A DNA stretch of 64,000 nucleotides from Lentihominibacter hominis (lineage in GTDB: Bacteria; Bacillota; Clostridia; Peptostreptococcales; Anaerovoracaceae), in the NCBI RefSeq assembly GCF_014385065.1, contig NZ_JACRTA010000003.1:310001-374000 (forward strand). Direction: 5' to 3'. Of the stretch, positions 17,214 to 26,543 are shown one piece after another (the first letter of the stretch is position 1; the number at the start of each line of letters is the position of its first letter). The position numbers and the translations under genes were made by a program. Under the pieces are notes generated by a model. That model saw nothing but the letters and a program-made list of their open reading frames with translations. It searched no databases and had not been told where the DNA came from.

Positions 17214-18968
17214 TTATTTCTTCAATTCTTTCTGTATCTCAATAAGCTGTCTTGTGAGCTTGATGATCTCTTCACGATTTTCTTCTTCGTCAGCCATGGA
17301 AAGCCGTATCATCAATTCTTTTTCCTGCCGTTTCAGCGACCTTTCTCTGATTCGAGCTATACAATCATCAAATACCGCTTTTTCTCTTCCTGCCGGAATT
17401 AGCTCTTCTTCTATTTCTGCCAGACACTCTATATCATCTTCATCCAATATGTCCTTCAATTTATTCATATCTACAGATTCCCCATCATCATATAAAGAAA
17501 TCATTGCTTCATATATATTTTTCCCGGGGCTGCTTTCAAAAGCAGTTTCCTTTATATCATCGGGAATACTGATATATCCGGAATCAAGGATCATAAGTTT
17601 TATCAAATCCTTCTCTATAAGAGACATTGAATCTCGCTTATTATCCTCTTGTTCAGTTCTGCGGTTGATATCAGAAGGATGTTCGAAATTCTTCACCTGA
17701 CTATTATTGCCTAAATACTCAAATCTTATAGCACCCTCTGAAACGCCTGTGTCTTCAGCTAATTTCTTTATATATATATCAGCTTCCACCGGCTTCATTG
17801 ATTTTAAAATATCAACAGCTTCTCCTATATAATCTATACGCTGCTGCTGATCGTTCATATCATATTTGGCTTTCGCAAAATCAAGCTTAAAGTCTCCGTA
17901 AGGCTGAGCATTATCTATAAGCCGGATAAATGCTTTCCTTCCGTTTTTCTTGATAAACTCATCAGGATCTTTTCCTTCTGTTACTTTTAAAACTCTTGCT
18001 CTGCAGCTTTCTTTATAAAGTATATCCAGCCCCCTCATGGCAGCACTCTGCCCTGCATTATCGGCATCATATGAAAGAATCACATTTTTTGTATACCGTT
18101 TTATGAGTCTGGCCTGATTTTCTGTAAGAGCTGTGCCCAAAGAAGCAGATACATTACGAACCCCGTTCTGATAAAGAGACACCACGTCCATATATCCTTC
18201 TACCAGTATGATGGAATCTTCCTTTCTCACATCTCCTCCAGCCAGATTGAGGCCGTACAAATTGTATTTCTTCTTAAAAATATTAGATTCCTGTGAATTT
18301 AAGTATTTAGGCTCACCTTCTCCTATTATTCTTCCTCCGAAGCCTATCACTTTACCACCAGTATTGATTATAGGAAATATCACCCGGTTCCTGAACTTAT
18401 CAAAATACCTGCCGTTGGATTTTGAAATAAGCCCAAGGTCAAGCATCTTTTCCTCGGAAATACCTTTACCCCTGAGAAATCCATATAAGCTGTCCCATTT
18501 TTCATCAGCATATCCTATACCAAATTTATTCAGTATTTCTTCGGATATTCCTCTTCTTTTCATATATGTATATCCCGGATTTGCCTGCTGGCGCAATGCT
18601 TTGAAAAAAAACCTGGCAGCCTGTCTGTTTATCTCATAAAGCTCATCTTTATCTTTATTGCTTCTGAAAGCTCCTTCAAGACTTATGCCATATTCCTTGG
18701 CAAGCATTTCAACAGATCCTCTGAAATCCAAATTATAATAGCGCTTTACAAATTCAAGCAAATCTCCGGTAGCTCCGCAGCCGAAACAAGTAAATATCTG
18801 TTTCGACTCTGAAACAATAAAAGAAGGTGTTTTCTCATTGTGAAACGGGCAAACCCCTTTATAATTGCTCCCGGCTTTTTTAAGGGGTACTACTCTGCCG
18901 ATAACATCAACAATATTACACCTGCTCTTTATTTCATCGACTATATTTACATGGTTATTTGTGTTCAC
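17214..18968 (-). CDS. dnaG: DNA primase
   Basis: Makes RNA primers at the replication fork. 584 residues. N-terminal CHC2 zinc ribbon (CPFHNEKTPSF ... CFGCGATGD, about 41-66), the RNA-polymerase core with Toprim motifs (ILVEGYMDVVSLYQ and LSYDADNAGQSAAMRG), and a C-terminal helicase-interaction part that is acidic and diverged, as is usual. First gene of the dnaG-rpoD-trmK-nif3 set; 104 bp separate it from dgt upstream. Confidence 0.97.
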   Translation of the reverse strand: MNTNNHVNIVDEIKSRCNIVDVIGRVVPLKKAGSNYKGVCPFHNEKTPSFIVSESKQIFTCFGCGATGDLLEFVKRYYNLDFRGSVEMLAKEYGISLEGAFRSNKDKDELYEINRQAARFFFKALRQQANPGYTYMKRRGISEEILNKFGIGYADEKWDSLYGFLRGKGISEEKMLDLGLISKSNGRYFDKFRNRVIFPIINTGGKVIGFGGRIIGEGEPKYLNSQESNIFKKKYNLYGLNLAGGDVRKEDSIILVEGYMDVVSLYQNGVRNVSASLGTALTENQARLIKRYTKNVILSYDADNAGQSAAMRGLDILYKESCRARVLKVTEGKDPDEFIKKNGRKAFIRLIDNAQPYGDFKLDFAKAKYDMNDQQQRIDYIGEAVDILKSMKPVEADIYIKKLAEDTGVSEGAIRFEYLGNNSQVKNFEHPSDINRRTEQEDNKRDSMSLIEKDLIKLMILDSGYISIPDDIKETAFESSPGKNIYEAMISLYDDGESVDMNKLKDILDEDDIECLAEIEEELIPAGREKAVFDDCIARIRERSLKRQEKELMIRLSMADEEENREEIIKLTRQLIEIQKELKK

Positions 18969-19072
18969 TTTTGCCCCTCTTGATTAAAATAATCCTTAAT
19001 TATTATATACGACAAAAGTCTCCACTTTCCTTTTTTTAATTCTAAAATTTTATGTTTTTATAACTTATGCTT

Positions 19073-20077
19073 TCATGTTGTTTTAGAAAATAATTTTTCA
19101 TAAAGATTTACCGCATATCTATCTGTCATTCCCGCTATATGATCCTTAACAAGCTCCTCTTTACAGAATTCATCTCTCATAGCTTTGAGATCATCGGGAA
19201 GCGCTTGCGGATGATTAAGAAAATATTTATACAGAGCAATTATTATAACTCTTACTTTATTTATATCTTCTGCTTTTTTTACCCTCTGATTATGATATAC
19301 ATTCTTAAACATATATGTACGAAGTTCATTCATTGCTTGCGCTTTTTCTTCACTCAAACAGACAAAAGATCCGTTAAAACTGTTATTTATCATATCTCTA
19401 ACCAGGGTATCTATTCTTTTCTTGTGAGTATCTCCTAAAACATTTATGCTTTCCTTGGGAAGATCTTTCGATGTTATTATACCGCTTCTGATAGCATCAT
19501 CAATATCATGATTTATATAAGCTATACGATCGCTGGTCTTTACCACCTGCCCTTCTAATGTAACGGGCATCTTACTTCCTGTATGATTCAATATACCGTC
19601 CCTGACTTCAAAAGTAAGATTCATACCGCGTCTACTGCTCCCCGATTCAAGAACATCCACTACTCGTAAACTTTGAATATTATGTTTGAAACCACCTGGA
19701 TGTATTTCATTTAAAACAGCTTCTCCGCTATGGCCAAAAGGTGTATGCCCCAAATCGTGACCCATAGCTATAGCCTCGGTGAGATCTTCATTAAGACCCA
19801 GTCCTCGTGAAATAGTCCTGGCTATCTGTGATACTTCTATGGTATGAGTCAGTCTTGTTCTGTAATGATCGCCCTCCGGAGCGAGAAAAACTTGCGTTTT
19901 GTGCATAAGCCTTCTGAAAGCTTTGGAATGTATTATTCTATCTTTGTCTCTCTGAAAATCCGTTCTCACACTGCACTTATCTTCCTCAAGCTTTCGGCCT
20001 CTGCTCTTTGCGGATTTTGCCGCATAAGGCGATAAATACTCAAATTCTCTTTTTTCCAAATCTTCTCTGCCTATCAT
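19073..20077 (-). CDS. Deoxyguanosinetriphosphate triphosphohydrolase-like HD protein
   Basis: HD-superfamily phosphohydrolase of the Dgt family, which removes triphosphate from dNTPs. I start at the ATG giving MIGREDLEKREFEYLSPYA, because AGGAGGAGG lies just upstream; the longer frame has no site. About 334 residues. Metal-binding residues: RLTHTIEVSQIA (His), AMGHDLGHTPFGHSGE (HD pair plus His) and SDRIAYINHDIDDA (final Asp). Gene order dgt-dnaG-rpoD is conserved in Clostridia, so this is the standard non-oligomeric YqeK-unrelated dGTPase-like protein. Substrate preference cannot be read from sequence. Confidence 0.92.
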   Translation of the reverse strand: MIGREDLEKREFEYLSPYAAKSAKSRGRKLEEDKCSVRTDFQRDKDRIIHSKAFRRLMHKTQVFLAPEGDHYRTRLTHTIEVSQIARTISRGLGLNEDLTEAIAMGHDLGHTPFGHSGEAVLNEIHPGGFKHNIQSLRVVDVLESGSSRRGMNLTFEVRDGILNHTGSKMPVTLEGQVVKTSDRIAYINHDIDDAIRSGIITSKDLPKESINVLGDTHKKRIDTLVRDMINNSFNGSFVCLSEEKAQAMNELRTYMFKNVYHNQRVKKAEDINKVRVIIIALYKYFLNHPQALPDDLKAMRDEFCKEELVKDHIAGMTDRYAVNLYEKLFSKTT

Positions 20078-20115
20078 TGCCTCCTCCTGATAATAATTAT
20101 AATACATATACTGCT

Positions 20116-20310
20116 TTATGTTGTAAAGTCGTTTCTCCTTCTTACATTAGTACCGAGTCTGTGATCAACATCATTTAAAAGAGATATTATTTTCTTTTGA
20201 AGATCATCTTCCAAAAAAAATATATCTTCAGCAACGGCTTCTTCAAGATCCTTTTTCTGCGCTTCTGATAACTTGTTAAAAAATTCCCCGGCCTGTATCA
20301 GTTCCTTCAC
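20116..20310 (-). CDS. Stand-alone catalase-related C-terminal domain
   Basis: 64 residues from a GTG start that overlaps the stop of the catalase-like gene (GTGA, 4 bp), with GAGAGGTGA as ribosome-binding site. The sequence QAGEFFNKLSEAQKKDLEEA and the end DVDHRLGTNV match the pattern of the catalase-related helical domain normally found at the C-terminus of full-length catalases (QAGLFYRLxSxxEKxxL ... FxxxDPxxGxRV). That the neighbour is a catalase-core protein makes this assignment much stronger. Probably a separate subunit or a partner that folds onto the core. Translationally coupled to it. Confidence 0.72.
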   Translation of the reverse strand: MKELIQAGEFFNKLSEAQKKDLEEAVAEDIFFLEDDLQKKIISLLNDVDHRLGTNVRRRNDFTT

Positions 20311-21278
20311 TCACATTCACCTCTCTCAAAAGCTTCTATCTGATATATATAATTCATCATATCATTAAATCCGTCACTGTATAACTCTATACCTTTTGCA
20401 GTATTTCCGGGAGCAAAGCTTACCATATCTCTCTTAAACTGTCTATCATCAGGAATCCCGGTAAGCCTCATTATTCCCGCAGCAACAGGAGATACTGTCT
20501 CATCCTCCCAAATCAGCGTGTTTCTGACATAATCATATTTATTATACCTATCATAATCTAACATCTGTACATAAAGTTCAAATTTAGGAAAATTTCCAGA
20601 AGATACAGCTGATTCAAGTTCATTAGAAGCCCTGTCACTATCAAATCCTGCAATAAATTCAGCTGATATTCTATCTACTTTGTTTCTTCCTTTTTCCGTT
20701 TTTTCCTTCTCTTCATATATAGGTATCCATTTATACCGTACGAGAAACCTCTTGCCTTTACTGTTTTTCCAAACAGTCAGATTAGCAGAAAACCATGACA
20801 TATCAATAAATGATGAAGATAGCCCCTCATAAGAAAACAACCTGATAGCACAATTGGCAGCTTCAGGATTCTCAACGATAAATCTCCAAAATTCCGTATT
20901 ATTTATACCGTCAAAATACTCTCTCTTAGTAAAAGCCTTCAACATACTGAAAAATTTTGTATCTTCATTTATAAAGAAGACCGGCATACTGTGGCAAATC
21001 ATATCGTATTCTTCATCGCTCTGAAATTTTACACTCATTCCTTTTATATTCCGAACTGTATCAGCAGTACCTTTATTTCCCAGCATAGAAGCAAATCTTA
21101 CCGTTACCGGAGTCACTTCGTCAAAACTACTAAATATCTCCGATTCCGTATAATCGGAAAATGACATATACGGCCGAAAAAAACCTTCGGCAAAGATACC
21201 TTTTCTGAACATAAGCCTGGGCTTTGGTATTTCTTTTATCATCCTATGTAACTGCTTTAGCATTAAAAAATCTGTCAT
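20307..21278 (-). CDS. Catalase-like heme protein core lacking the distal histidine
   Basis: 323 residues. Catalase-core segments are clear: TPVTVRFASMLGNKGTADTV (about 55-74), RNIKGMSVKFQSDEEYDMIC, MPVFFINEDTKFFSML, and near the end KFELYVQMLDYDRYNKYDY and SFAPGNTAKGIELYSD. In true catalases the strand before this carries VHAKG or VHARG with the essential distal His; here the matching place reads IFAEGFF, so the His is replaced by Phe. A Tyr that may be the heme ligand is present near the C-terminus (NYIYQIEAFERG). Without the distal His peroxide dismutation is unlikely; a heme sensor, storage or other lipid-hydroperoxide function is possible. Located between dut and dgt. Confidence 0.78.
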   Translation of the reverse strand: MTDFLMLKQLHRMIKEIPKPRLMFRKGIFAEGFFRPYMSFSDYTESEIFSSFDEVTPVTVRFASMLGNKGTADTVRNIKGMSVKFQSDEEYDMICHSMPVFFINEDTKFFSMLKAFTKREYFDGINNTEFWRFIVENPEAANCAIRLFSYEGLSSSFIDMSWFSANLTVWKNSKGKRFLVRYKWIPIYEEKEKTEKGRNKVDRISAEFIAGFDSDRASNELESAVSSGNFPKFELYVQMLDYDRYNKYDYVRNTLIWEDETVSPVAAGIMRLTGIPDDRQFKRDMVSFAPGNTAKGIELYSDGFNDMMNYIYQIEAFERGECE

Positions 21279-21338
21279 CTACACCACCTCACGGTAGTAT
21301 ATGCGACAGATTTGATTTTTGACCATATGACTGTCCGT

Positions 21339-21767
21339 TTAAATTCCGGTATGACCGAAACCTCCGCGGCCTCTTTCAGTTTCTGACAATTTCTCAGTTT
21401 TTTTTAATGATACTTTTTCATATTTTGCTGCCACCATCTGCGCGATACGATCCCCGTCATTTACCGTAAAACTTTCCTGTCCCCAATTTATAAGAGATAT
21501 TTTTATCTCTCCCCGGTAGTCGCTGTCTATAGTACCTATTCCGTTGGTAAGACCTATGCCGTATTTTACCGCAAGACCGCTCCTTGCTCTTATCTGAACT
21601 TCATATCCGGAAGGTATCTCCATAAACAATCCTGTGGGAATAAGAGCGCGCATACCCGGTTTCAATTCTACAGGCTCTTTTAAATAAGCTTGTATATCCA
21701 TACCTGCCGATCCATCCGTTTCGTAACGCGGAAGCCTTCCGGAAAGCGTTTTTACTTTTATTATCAT
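21339..21767 (-). CDS. dut: dUTP diphosphatase
   Basis: Hydrolyses dUTP to dUMP, keeping uracil out of DNA and feeding dTMP synthesis. 142 residues, trimeric family. Motifs: 1 AGMDIQAYL, 2 RARSGLAVKYGI, 3 NGIGTIDSDYRGEIKISLIN, 4 GDRIAQMV, 5 RGRGGFGHTGI at the C-terminus. Overlaps the M16 peptidase stop by 4 bp, so translation is coupled. Confidence 0.96.
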   Translation of the reverse strand: MIIKVKTLSGRLPRYETDGSAGMDIQAYLKEPVELKPGMRALIPTGLFMEIPSGYEVQIRARSGLAVKYGIGLTNGIGTIDSDYRGEIKISLINWGQESFTVNDGDRIAQMVAAKYEKVSLKKTEKLSETERGRGGFGHTGI

Positions 21768-23014
21768 CTTTTCACAAGCCTTTCCAGATCAAAATTTTTG
21801 CCTGTAACTGCCGCTGCACAGTATGACGAATAATCTCCTATGATGCTTGCAGCCTGTAATATATCTTCTCTTGTAACCTTATCAAATTTCCCAAGAACTT
21901 CTTGCGGTGAATAAACCTTATCAAGCAACAATTTATTTTTTCCTATGGAAAACATCCTACTGTTTATATTTTCCAAACCGAATATGTATGAACTCTTCAC
22001 CTGTTCCTTTGCCATTGCAAGTTCTTCCTCTGTAACACCATCAGTTCTGAGAATTTCCAACTCAAATTTTACAGCATTCAGCGTTTCTTCCACTTTGTCA
22101 TGGGCTACACCCGCATATATGCTGAAAAATCCCCAGTAACTGGAAAATATGTTCATGGAGCATACGGTATATGCCAGACCTTTTTCTTCTCTTATATTCT
22201 GAAAAAGTCTGGAGCTCATACTTCCTCCAAATATACTGTTCATCAGCACAAAAGAATAATATCTTTCGTCATCCATTGAAACACCCGGAGTTGCAAGGCA
22301 TATATGTGTCTGTTCTATATCTCTTTCTTTTACATTGAAATCTTGCCTGTACGGTTTTAATATCACTTCTTTTTTAACTTTCTCGTCACGAAGAGAATCA
22401 AGCCTGCTTTCAAAAAGATCTATGATCTTGTCTTCGTCAAAATTGCCGGCTACAGCTACAACTATACTGTCTTTTGCGTATTTTTCACTGAAATACCCGG
22501 TCAACTTTTCTCTGTCTATATCTGACAGACTTTCCGGTGTCCCAAGAACACTTCTTCCCAGCGGATTACCGCTTGAAACCAATTCTGAAATAGTATCATA
22601 TACATCATCGTCTGGACTGTCCTGTACCATCTTTATCTCTTCAAATATTACCTGTCTCTCTTTATCCATATCATCCGGATCAAATCGGGATTCTGTCAGC
22701 ATATCCAGAAGTATTTCAGCTCCGGCATAGATGTTGGATGACAACGTTTTAATGTAATAACACGTTGCCTCCTTGCCGGTAAATGCATTGAACATGCCGC
22801 CGATCTTATCAACATCTGAAGCGATTTCTTTCGCAGTTCTGTTCTTAGTTCCTTTAAACATCATGTGTTCTATATAATGTGATACACCCGAAACATCGTC
22901 GCTTTCATCAGCTGCTCCGACTTTCACCCATATTCCCAAAGCTGCCGACTGAACATAATCGGTCTTTTCCATTATTAACGTTGTACCGCATTTTAATTTT
23001 ATTGTTTTTACCAT
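21764..23014 (-). CDS. M16 family zinc peptidase (processing-peptidase-like)
   Basis: I start at the ATG at 23014 (MVKTIKLKCGTTLIMEK); the longer frame adds about 49 residues rich in Cys/Phe without family similarity. About 416 residues. The inverted zinc motif is HYIEH (in SHYIEHMMFKGTKNRTAKE, about 46-64), with the third ligand Glu about 75 residues later in ERQVIFEEIKMVQ. The second, inactive-type half follows. This matches MlpA/YmxG-like peptidases found near pnp or dut in Firmicutes. Role probably in cytoplasmic or surface peptide turnover; no signal peptide. Confidence 0.92.
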   Translation of the reverse strand: MVKTIKLKCGTTLIMEKTDYVQSAALGIWVKVGAADESDDVSGVSHYIEHMMFKGTKNRTAKEIASDVDKIGGMFNAFTGKEATCYYIKTLSSNIYAGAEILLDMLTESRFDPDDMDKERQVIFEEIKMVQDSPDDDVYDTISELVSSGNPLGRSVLGTPESLSDIDREKLTGYFSEKYAKDSIVVAVAGNFDEDKIIDLFESRLDSLRDEKVKKEVILKPYRQDFNVKERDIEQTHICLATPGVSMDDERYYSFVLMNSIFGGSMSSRLFQNIREEKGLAYTVCSMNIFSSYWGFFSIYAGVAHDKVEETLNAVKFELEILRTDGVTEEELAMAKEQVKSSYIFGLENINSRMFSIGKNKLLLDKVYSPQEVLGKFDKVTREDILQAASIIGDYSSYCAAAVTGKNFDLERLVKR

Positions 23015-23139
23015 ATCAACGCTGCCCTTTCTCCAAAATATAAATTGTATTGTAACACAAATCCAGAATTTTTCATATACTGCCATTGAACAATTCAGTA
23101 TAAATTCATATTTAAAATTACCATTCAAGGAGGTAAAAC

Positions 23140-24159
23140 ATGAACTGTTTTTGCACACCACAAAACAACACTACAGGAGAATCCTGCTGTAAGGCAAATG
23201 AACTTTGCAGCTTCAGCGGCAATCTTGATGATGTGACCGCAACTCCCATCTATGTACAGAGCGTATACGACGCTGTGAGATTCCACATGCAGGGTATGAA
23301 AACCGTACAGTGTCTGAAATTCACTCCTGCTATTCCGCCGGGATGCTCAGTAAGCAGGATACTTGATATCAGATGCAAGAAGGTCTTCGATCCTTCCCAG
23401 GCATCAAACTGCGATAATCTCACTCTTGACATGGAAACAGGAATTTCGGGAGCCTATTTCGTTAATGAATGCAACAGCGTAGTTGAAACAGTAGGTCCTG
23501 ACGGTGTTCCTTCAGAAAAAATATTGTTTGCTGATACCAGCGAATGTGACGCAACAGACTGCGGTACACCTATATTCGGAACTCAGAACGTAAGAATCTG
23601 GGGTAACATAGTCGTTTATATCGATCTTGCTATATGCGACAGCTGCGGCAGAGAAAGCACAATGACTATCTGTGCTGAAGTCAACATAGCGAAACCATCA
23701 TGCCCATTAGTACTTACCAACTTCTTTGAGCTCTGCATGCCAAGCACTACAAATTCAGCGTTTATGCCAAGACTTACAGAGCTTTCAAATGCGGGATTCA
23801 GCTGCAGAATGGCTACAAATAATGCTTCAAGAGACTTGTGCATAGGACCTAACGGAGAAATTTCAGCCAATCTTATCGTCACTATCTGCATAACCGTAGA
23901 AAAGAAAATCACCGTTCCTGTTCAGCTCTGTGTTCTTTCAACAGGCTTTGCAGAAGCACCTCTTCAGGAAAATGTGTCAGGTGTAGTCACATGCCCGGGA
24001 CTGTTTCCTGAAAGAAATGATGGAAGCAGCAGCTCCAATAGCTGTCAAAGCGAGTCAAACTCTTGCATTACGAACCCGTGCTGCGATCCATGCTGCCCTC
24101 CGTCATCTGGAGACTGCGACTGCGGCTGCAGTGATTACCCACCGAAAACGTGCAAATAA
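23140..24159 (+). CDS. Cysteine-rich protein of unknown function
   Basis: 339 residues with 32 cysteines by my count, spread over the whole length and densest at both ends (MNCFC start; CCDPCCPP and DCDCGC near the end). The middle contains alternating hydrophobic strands (NIVVYIDLAICDSC, SANLIVTICITV) that look like a beta-rich fold with internal repetition. No signal peptide or membrane helix. Strong site AGGAGG upstream of the ATG and an own terminator. In a spore former such Cys-rich, secretion-signal-free proteins are often spore coat or exosporium components, but I do not recognise the family and that is inference only. Confidence 0.8.
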   Translation: MNCFCTPQNNTTGESCCKANELCSFSGNLDDVTATPIYVQSVYDAVRFHMQGMKTVQCLKFTPAIPPGCSVSRILDIRCKKVFDPSQASNCDNLTLDMETGISGAYFVNECNSVVETVGPDGVPSEKILFADTSECDATDCGTPIFGTQNVRIWGNIVVYIDLAICDSCGRESTMTICAEVNIAKPSCPLVLTNFFELCMPSTTNSAFMPRLTELSNAGFSCRMATNNASRDLCIGPNGEISANLIVTICITVEKKITVPVQLCVLSTGFAEAPLQENVSGVVTCPGLFPERNDGSSSSNSCQSESNSCITNPCCDPCCPPSSGDCDCGCSDYPPKTCK

Positions 24160-24216
24160 CCGCTGCAGATAATACATTAAGAAAAAAGAAAATCTATATT
24201 TTCCATAATTAAATTT

Positions 24217-24257
24217 CCTCTCTTTATCAAATTTTATTTGATAAAGAGAGGTTTTTT
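24217..24257 (+). terminator. Strong intrinsic terminator of the Cys-rich gene
   Basis: Perfect 16-bp stem (24217-24232 with 24236-24251), 3-base loop, then six T. It stands directly before the 3' end of the convergent dehydrogenase gene and may also slow minus-strand transcription. Confidence 0.92.
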
Positions 24258-24260
24258 CTG

Positions 24261-25253
24261 CTATAAATTCACTACATTATCCGGTCTTTCTCCTTTTTCT
24301 ACTTTCTCTATAGAGGACCATATCATATTATATCCCCTTTTAAAGGAAGCGCCTGTGATACCTCCTATGTGACAGCTTAAAAGGAGCTTTTTCGAATTTT
24401 GATTGGAAATACTGAGAAGAGGGTTATCCTCATGTACAGGCTCCCCATCTATAGTATCGAGTCCTGCTCCTGCTATTTCACCACATTCAATAGCCTCAAC
24501 AAGAGCCTTACTGTTTACCAGTTCACCTCTGGATGTATTGATAAGATACGATGTATTCTTCATTTTCTTGAAAAAAGTCTCATCTGCCATATATTTTGTT
24601 TCTGAAGAGACAGGCAAATGAAGGCTTACTATATCACTGACACCAAGAAGACAGTCAAGTGGCATATAATCTGCTTTATATTCTCCTTCTTCCTCCTTTG
24701 TCAGTCTGTTTGGTTTATAATAAACTACTTTCGCTCCAAAAACACGCAAAAGCCTTGCAGTTGCCTTTGCAATATCGCCAAAACCGATAAGCCCTACTGT
24801 ACATTCCCCCAGTTCTTTAAGACTTCCTTCAAGCATATACGCTTCTTTTGTTATAATCTGAGTCCCCTTTCTTACGCTTCCGTCTCCTCCCACTACATCG
24901 CGCAAAAGCCCCAACATAAGCAGTATTGTCTGTTCTGCCACAGCGGTGGAATTCATACCTTTACAGTTACATACATATATGCTGCGTTCTGCTGCTGCTT
25001 TTACATCTATCCCTTGATATCCGACGCCTTCCGAATGTATCAGCTTAAGATTCGGCATATTATCTATAATATACCCTGAAACGCTTCCTACAGCATCAAC
25101 AATTATACACTCTGCATCCCGCCCCTTTTCAAGAATCTCATTGTCAGAAGCATCCAAAGGAACATAGACGATTTCATATTTTTTAAGTATTGTTCTATCA
25201 TCGGTATACTTTTCGAGACGCCCTTCTTTTCCCATTATCAGAAGTTTTTTCAT
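24261..25253 (-). CDS. D-isomer-specific 2-hydroxyacid dehydrogenase family protein
   Basis: NAD-dependent dehydrogenase of the D-lactate/phosphoglycerate type. I start at the ATG at 25253 (MKKLLIMGKEGRLEKY), preceded by AAAGGAGAG; the upstream frame is not supported. About 330 residues. Nucleotide-binding motif VGLIGFGDIAKATARLLR (about 148-165), catalytic Arg in NTSRGELVNSKAL, Glu in GAGLDTIDGEP and the catalytic His in LLLSCHIGG (about 292-300). Substrate unknown; 2-hydroxyisocaproate or phosphoglycerate-like acids are possible. Confidence 0.88.
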   Translation of the reverse strand: MKKLLIMGKEGRLEKYTDDRTILKKYEIVYVPLDASDNEILEKGRDAECIIVDAVGSVSGYIIDNMPNLKLIHSEGVGYQGIDVKAAAERSIYVCNCKGMNSTAVAEQTILLMLGLLRDVVGGDGSVRKGTQIITKEAYMLEGSLKELGECTVGLIGFGDIAKATARLLRVFGAKVVYYKPNRLTKEEEGEYKADYMPLDCLLGVSDIVSLHLPVSSETKYMADETFFKKMKNTSYLINTSRGELVNSKALVEAIECGEIAGAGLDTIDGEPVHEDNPLLSISNQNSKKLLLSCHIGGITGASFKRGYNMIWSSIEKVEKGERPDNVVNL

Positions 25254-25366
25254 ATGACTCTCCTTTCCTTTTAATTGTAACAAATAATGCAGGTACTTCA
25301 ACATTAAATGTACAAATTATGATATAATGCTTAACGATTATTTTAATACAAAGGAGGCTATTTTAT

Positions 25367-26539
25367 ATGTTAGGAAATTTCACTTTTTCCAACCCGACAA
25401 AAATACATTTCGGTAAAAATTCTATTGAAAAACTTTATACAGAACTTTCAAATTATGGAAAAAACGTACTTCTCTGCTATGGAAAAGGCTCTGTCAAAAA
25501 AAACGGAATATACGACCATGTGACAGAGATACTGAATAAATGCGGTAAGAATATTACAGAGTTTTCCGATATCATGTCTAACCCTACTTTAGAAAAACTG
25601 AATGACGGAAGAAAGCTGGCAAAAGACAATAATATTGATCTTATTCTCGCCGTAGGCGGAGGCAGCGTCTGCGATATGGCAAAAGGAATTTCTGCCACTG
25701 CCTACTGCAAGGAAGATCCGTGGGAAAAATATTACATACAAGGCAAGGAAGCCGAGGATAAAGTGATACCTGTTGGATGCGTACTTACCATGGTAGGCAC
25801 AGGCTCTGAGATGAACGGAGGCTCAGTTATTACAAATACCGTTACTAAGCAGAAGATCTGCGCTATCTTTGGAGAAAGAGCTTTCCCTAAATTTTCAATA
25901 ATGGATCCCACATATACTTTCACTCTTCCAAGATACCAAATGGTATCAGGATGCTTCGATGTGATGTCCCACATCATGGAACAATATTTTTCAGGAAATG
26001 ATGACAACGTGTCCGACTATATATCCGAGGGAATGATGCGCTCCGTAATACATTCTTCCCTCGCTGCAGCAAAGAATCCTTTAGACTATGAAGCACGAAG
26101 CAATATTATGTGGCTTGCAGCGTGGGCACTAAACACTCTCATAGAAATGGGCAAATCCACAGACTGGATGGTCCACATGATAGGTGAAGCCACTACTGCA
26201 CATACCGACGCCACTCACGGAATGACTCTGTCAGCCGTTTCACTGCCTTACTACAGATATATCATGCCTTACGGCCTGCACAAATTCAAAAGATTTGCAT
26301 TAAACGTATGGGGAGTTTCACCAAAAAATAAAAGCGACGAAGAAATTGCCGCAGAAGGTCTCGACAAACTAGAGGAATGGATGAAAAAACTTGATCTCGT
26401 AATGAGTATAAGAGATTTCGGTGTCACTGAAGAAATGCTGGATGGTATAGCAAAAAGCGCTCTTATCCTTGACGGAGGTTATAAAATACTTAGCAGAGAG
26501 GAAATAAAGGAAATTCTGAAAAAAAGTCTCTGCGCATAA
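25367..26539 (+). CDS. Iron-containing alcohol dehydrogenase (BdhA/YugJ type)
   Basis: Reduces aldehydes such as butyraldehyde with NAD(P)H. 390 residues. Starts NFTFSNPTKIHFGKNSIEKL as in butanol dehydrogenases of Clostridia; nucleotide-binding GGGSVCDMAKGIS (about 97-109); metal-binding residues in CFDVMSHIMEQYFS (Asp and His) and DWMVHMIGEATTAHTDATHG (two His, about 266-285). This is a different branch from the 4-hydroxybutyrate dehydrogenase at 34.3 kb. Role in solvent or redox balance is inferred. Confidence 0.93.
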   Translation: MLGNFTFSNPTKIHFGKNSIEKLYTELSNYGKNVLLCYGKGSVKKNGIYDHVTEILNKCGKNITEFSDIMSNPTLEKLNDGRKLAKDNNIDLILAVGGGSVCDMAKGISATAYCKEDPWEKYYIQGKEAEDKVIPVGCVLTMVGTGSEMNGGSVITNTVTKQKICAIFGERAFPKFSIMDPTYTFTLPRYQMVSGCFDVMSHIMEQYFSGNDDNVSDYISEGMMRSVIHSSLAAAKNPLDYEARSNIMWLAAWALNTLIEMGKSTDWMVHMIGEATTAHTDATHGMTLSAVSLPYYRYIMPYGLHKFKRFALNVWGVSPKNKSDEEIAAEGLDKLEEWMKKLDLVMSIRDFGVTEEMLDGIAKSALILDGGYKILSREEIKEILKKSLCA

Positions 26540-26543
26540 TTAT

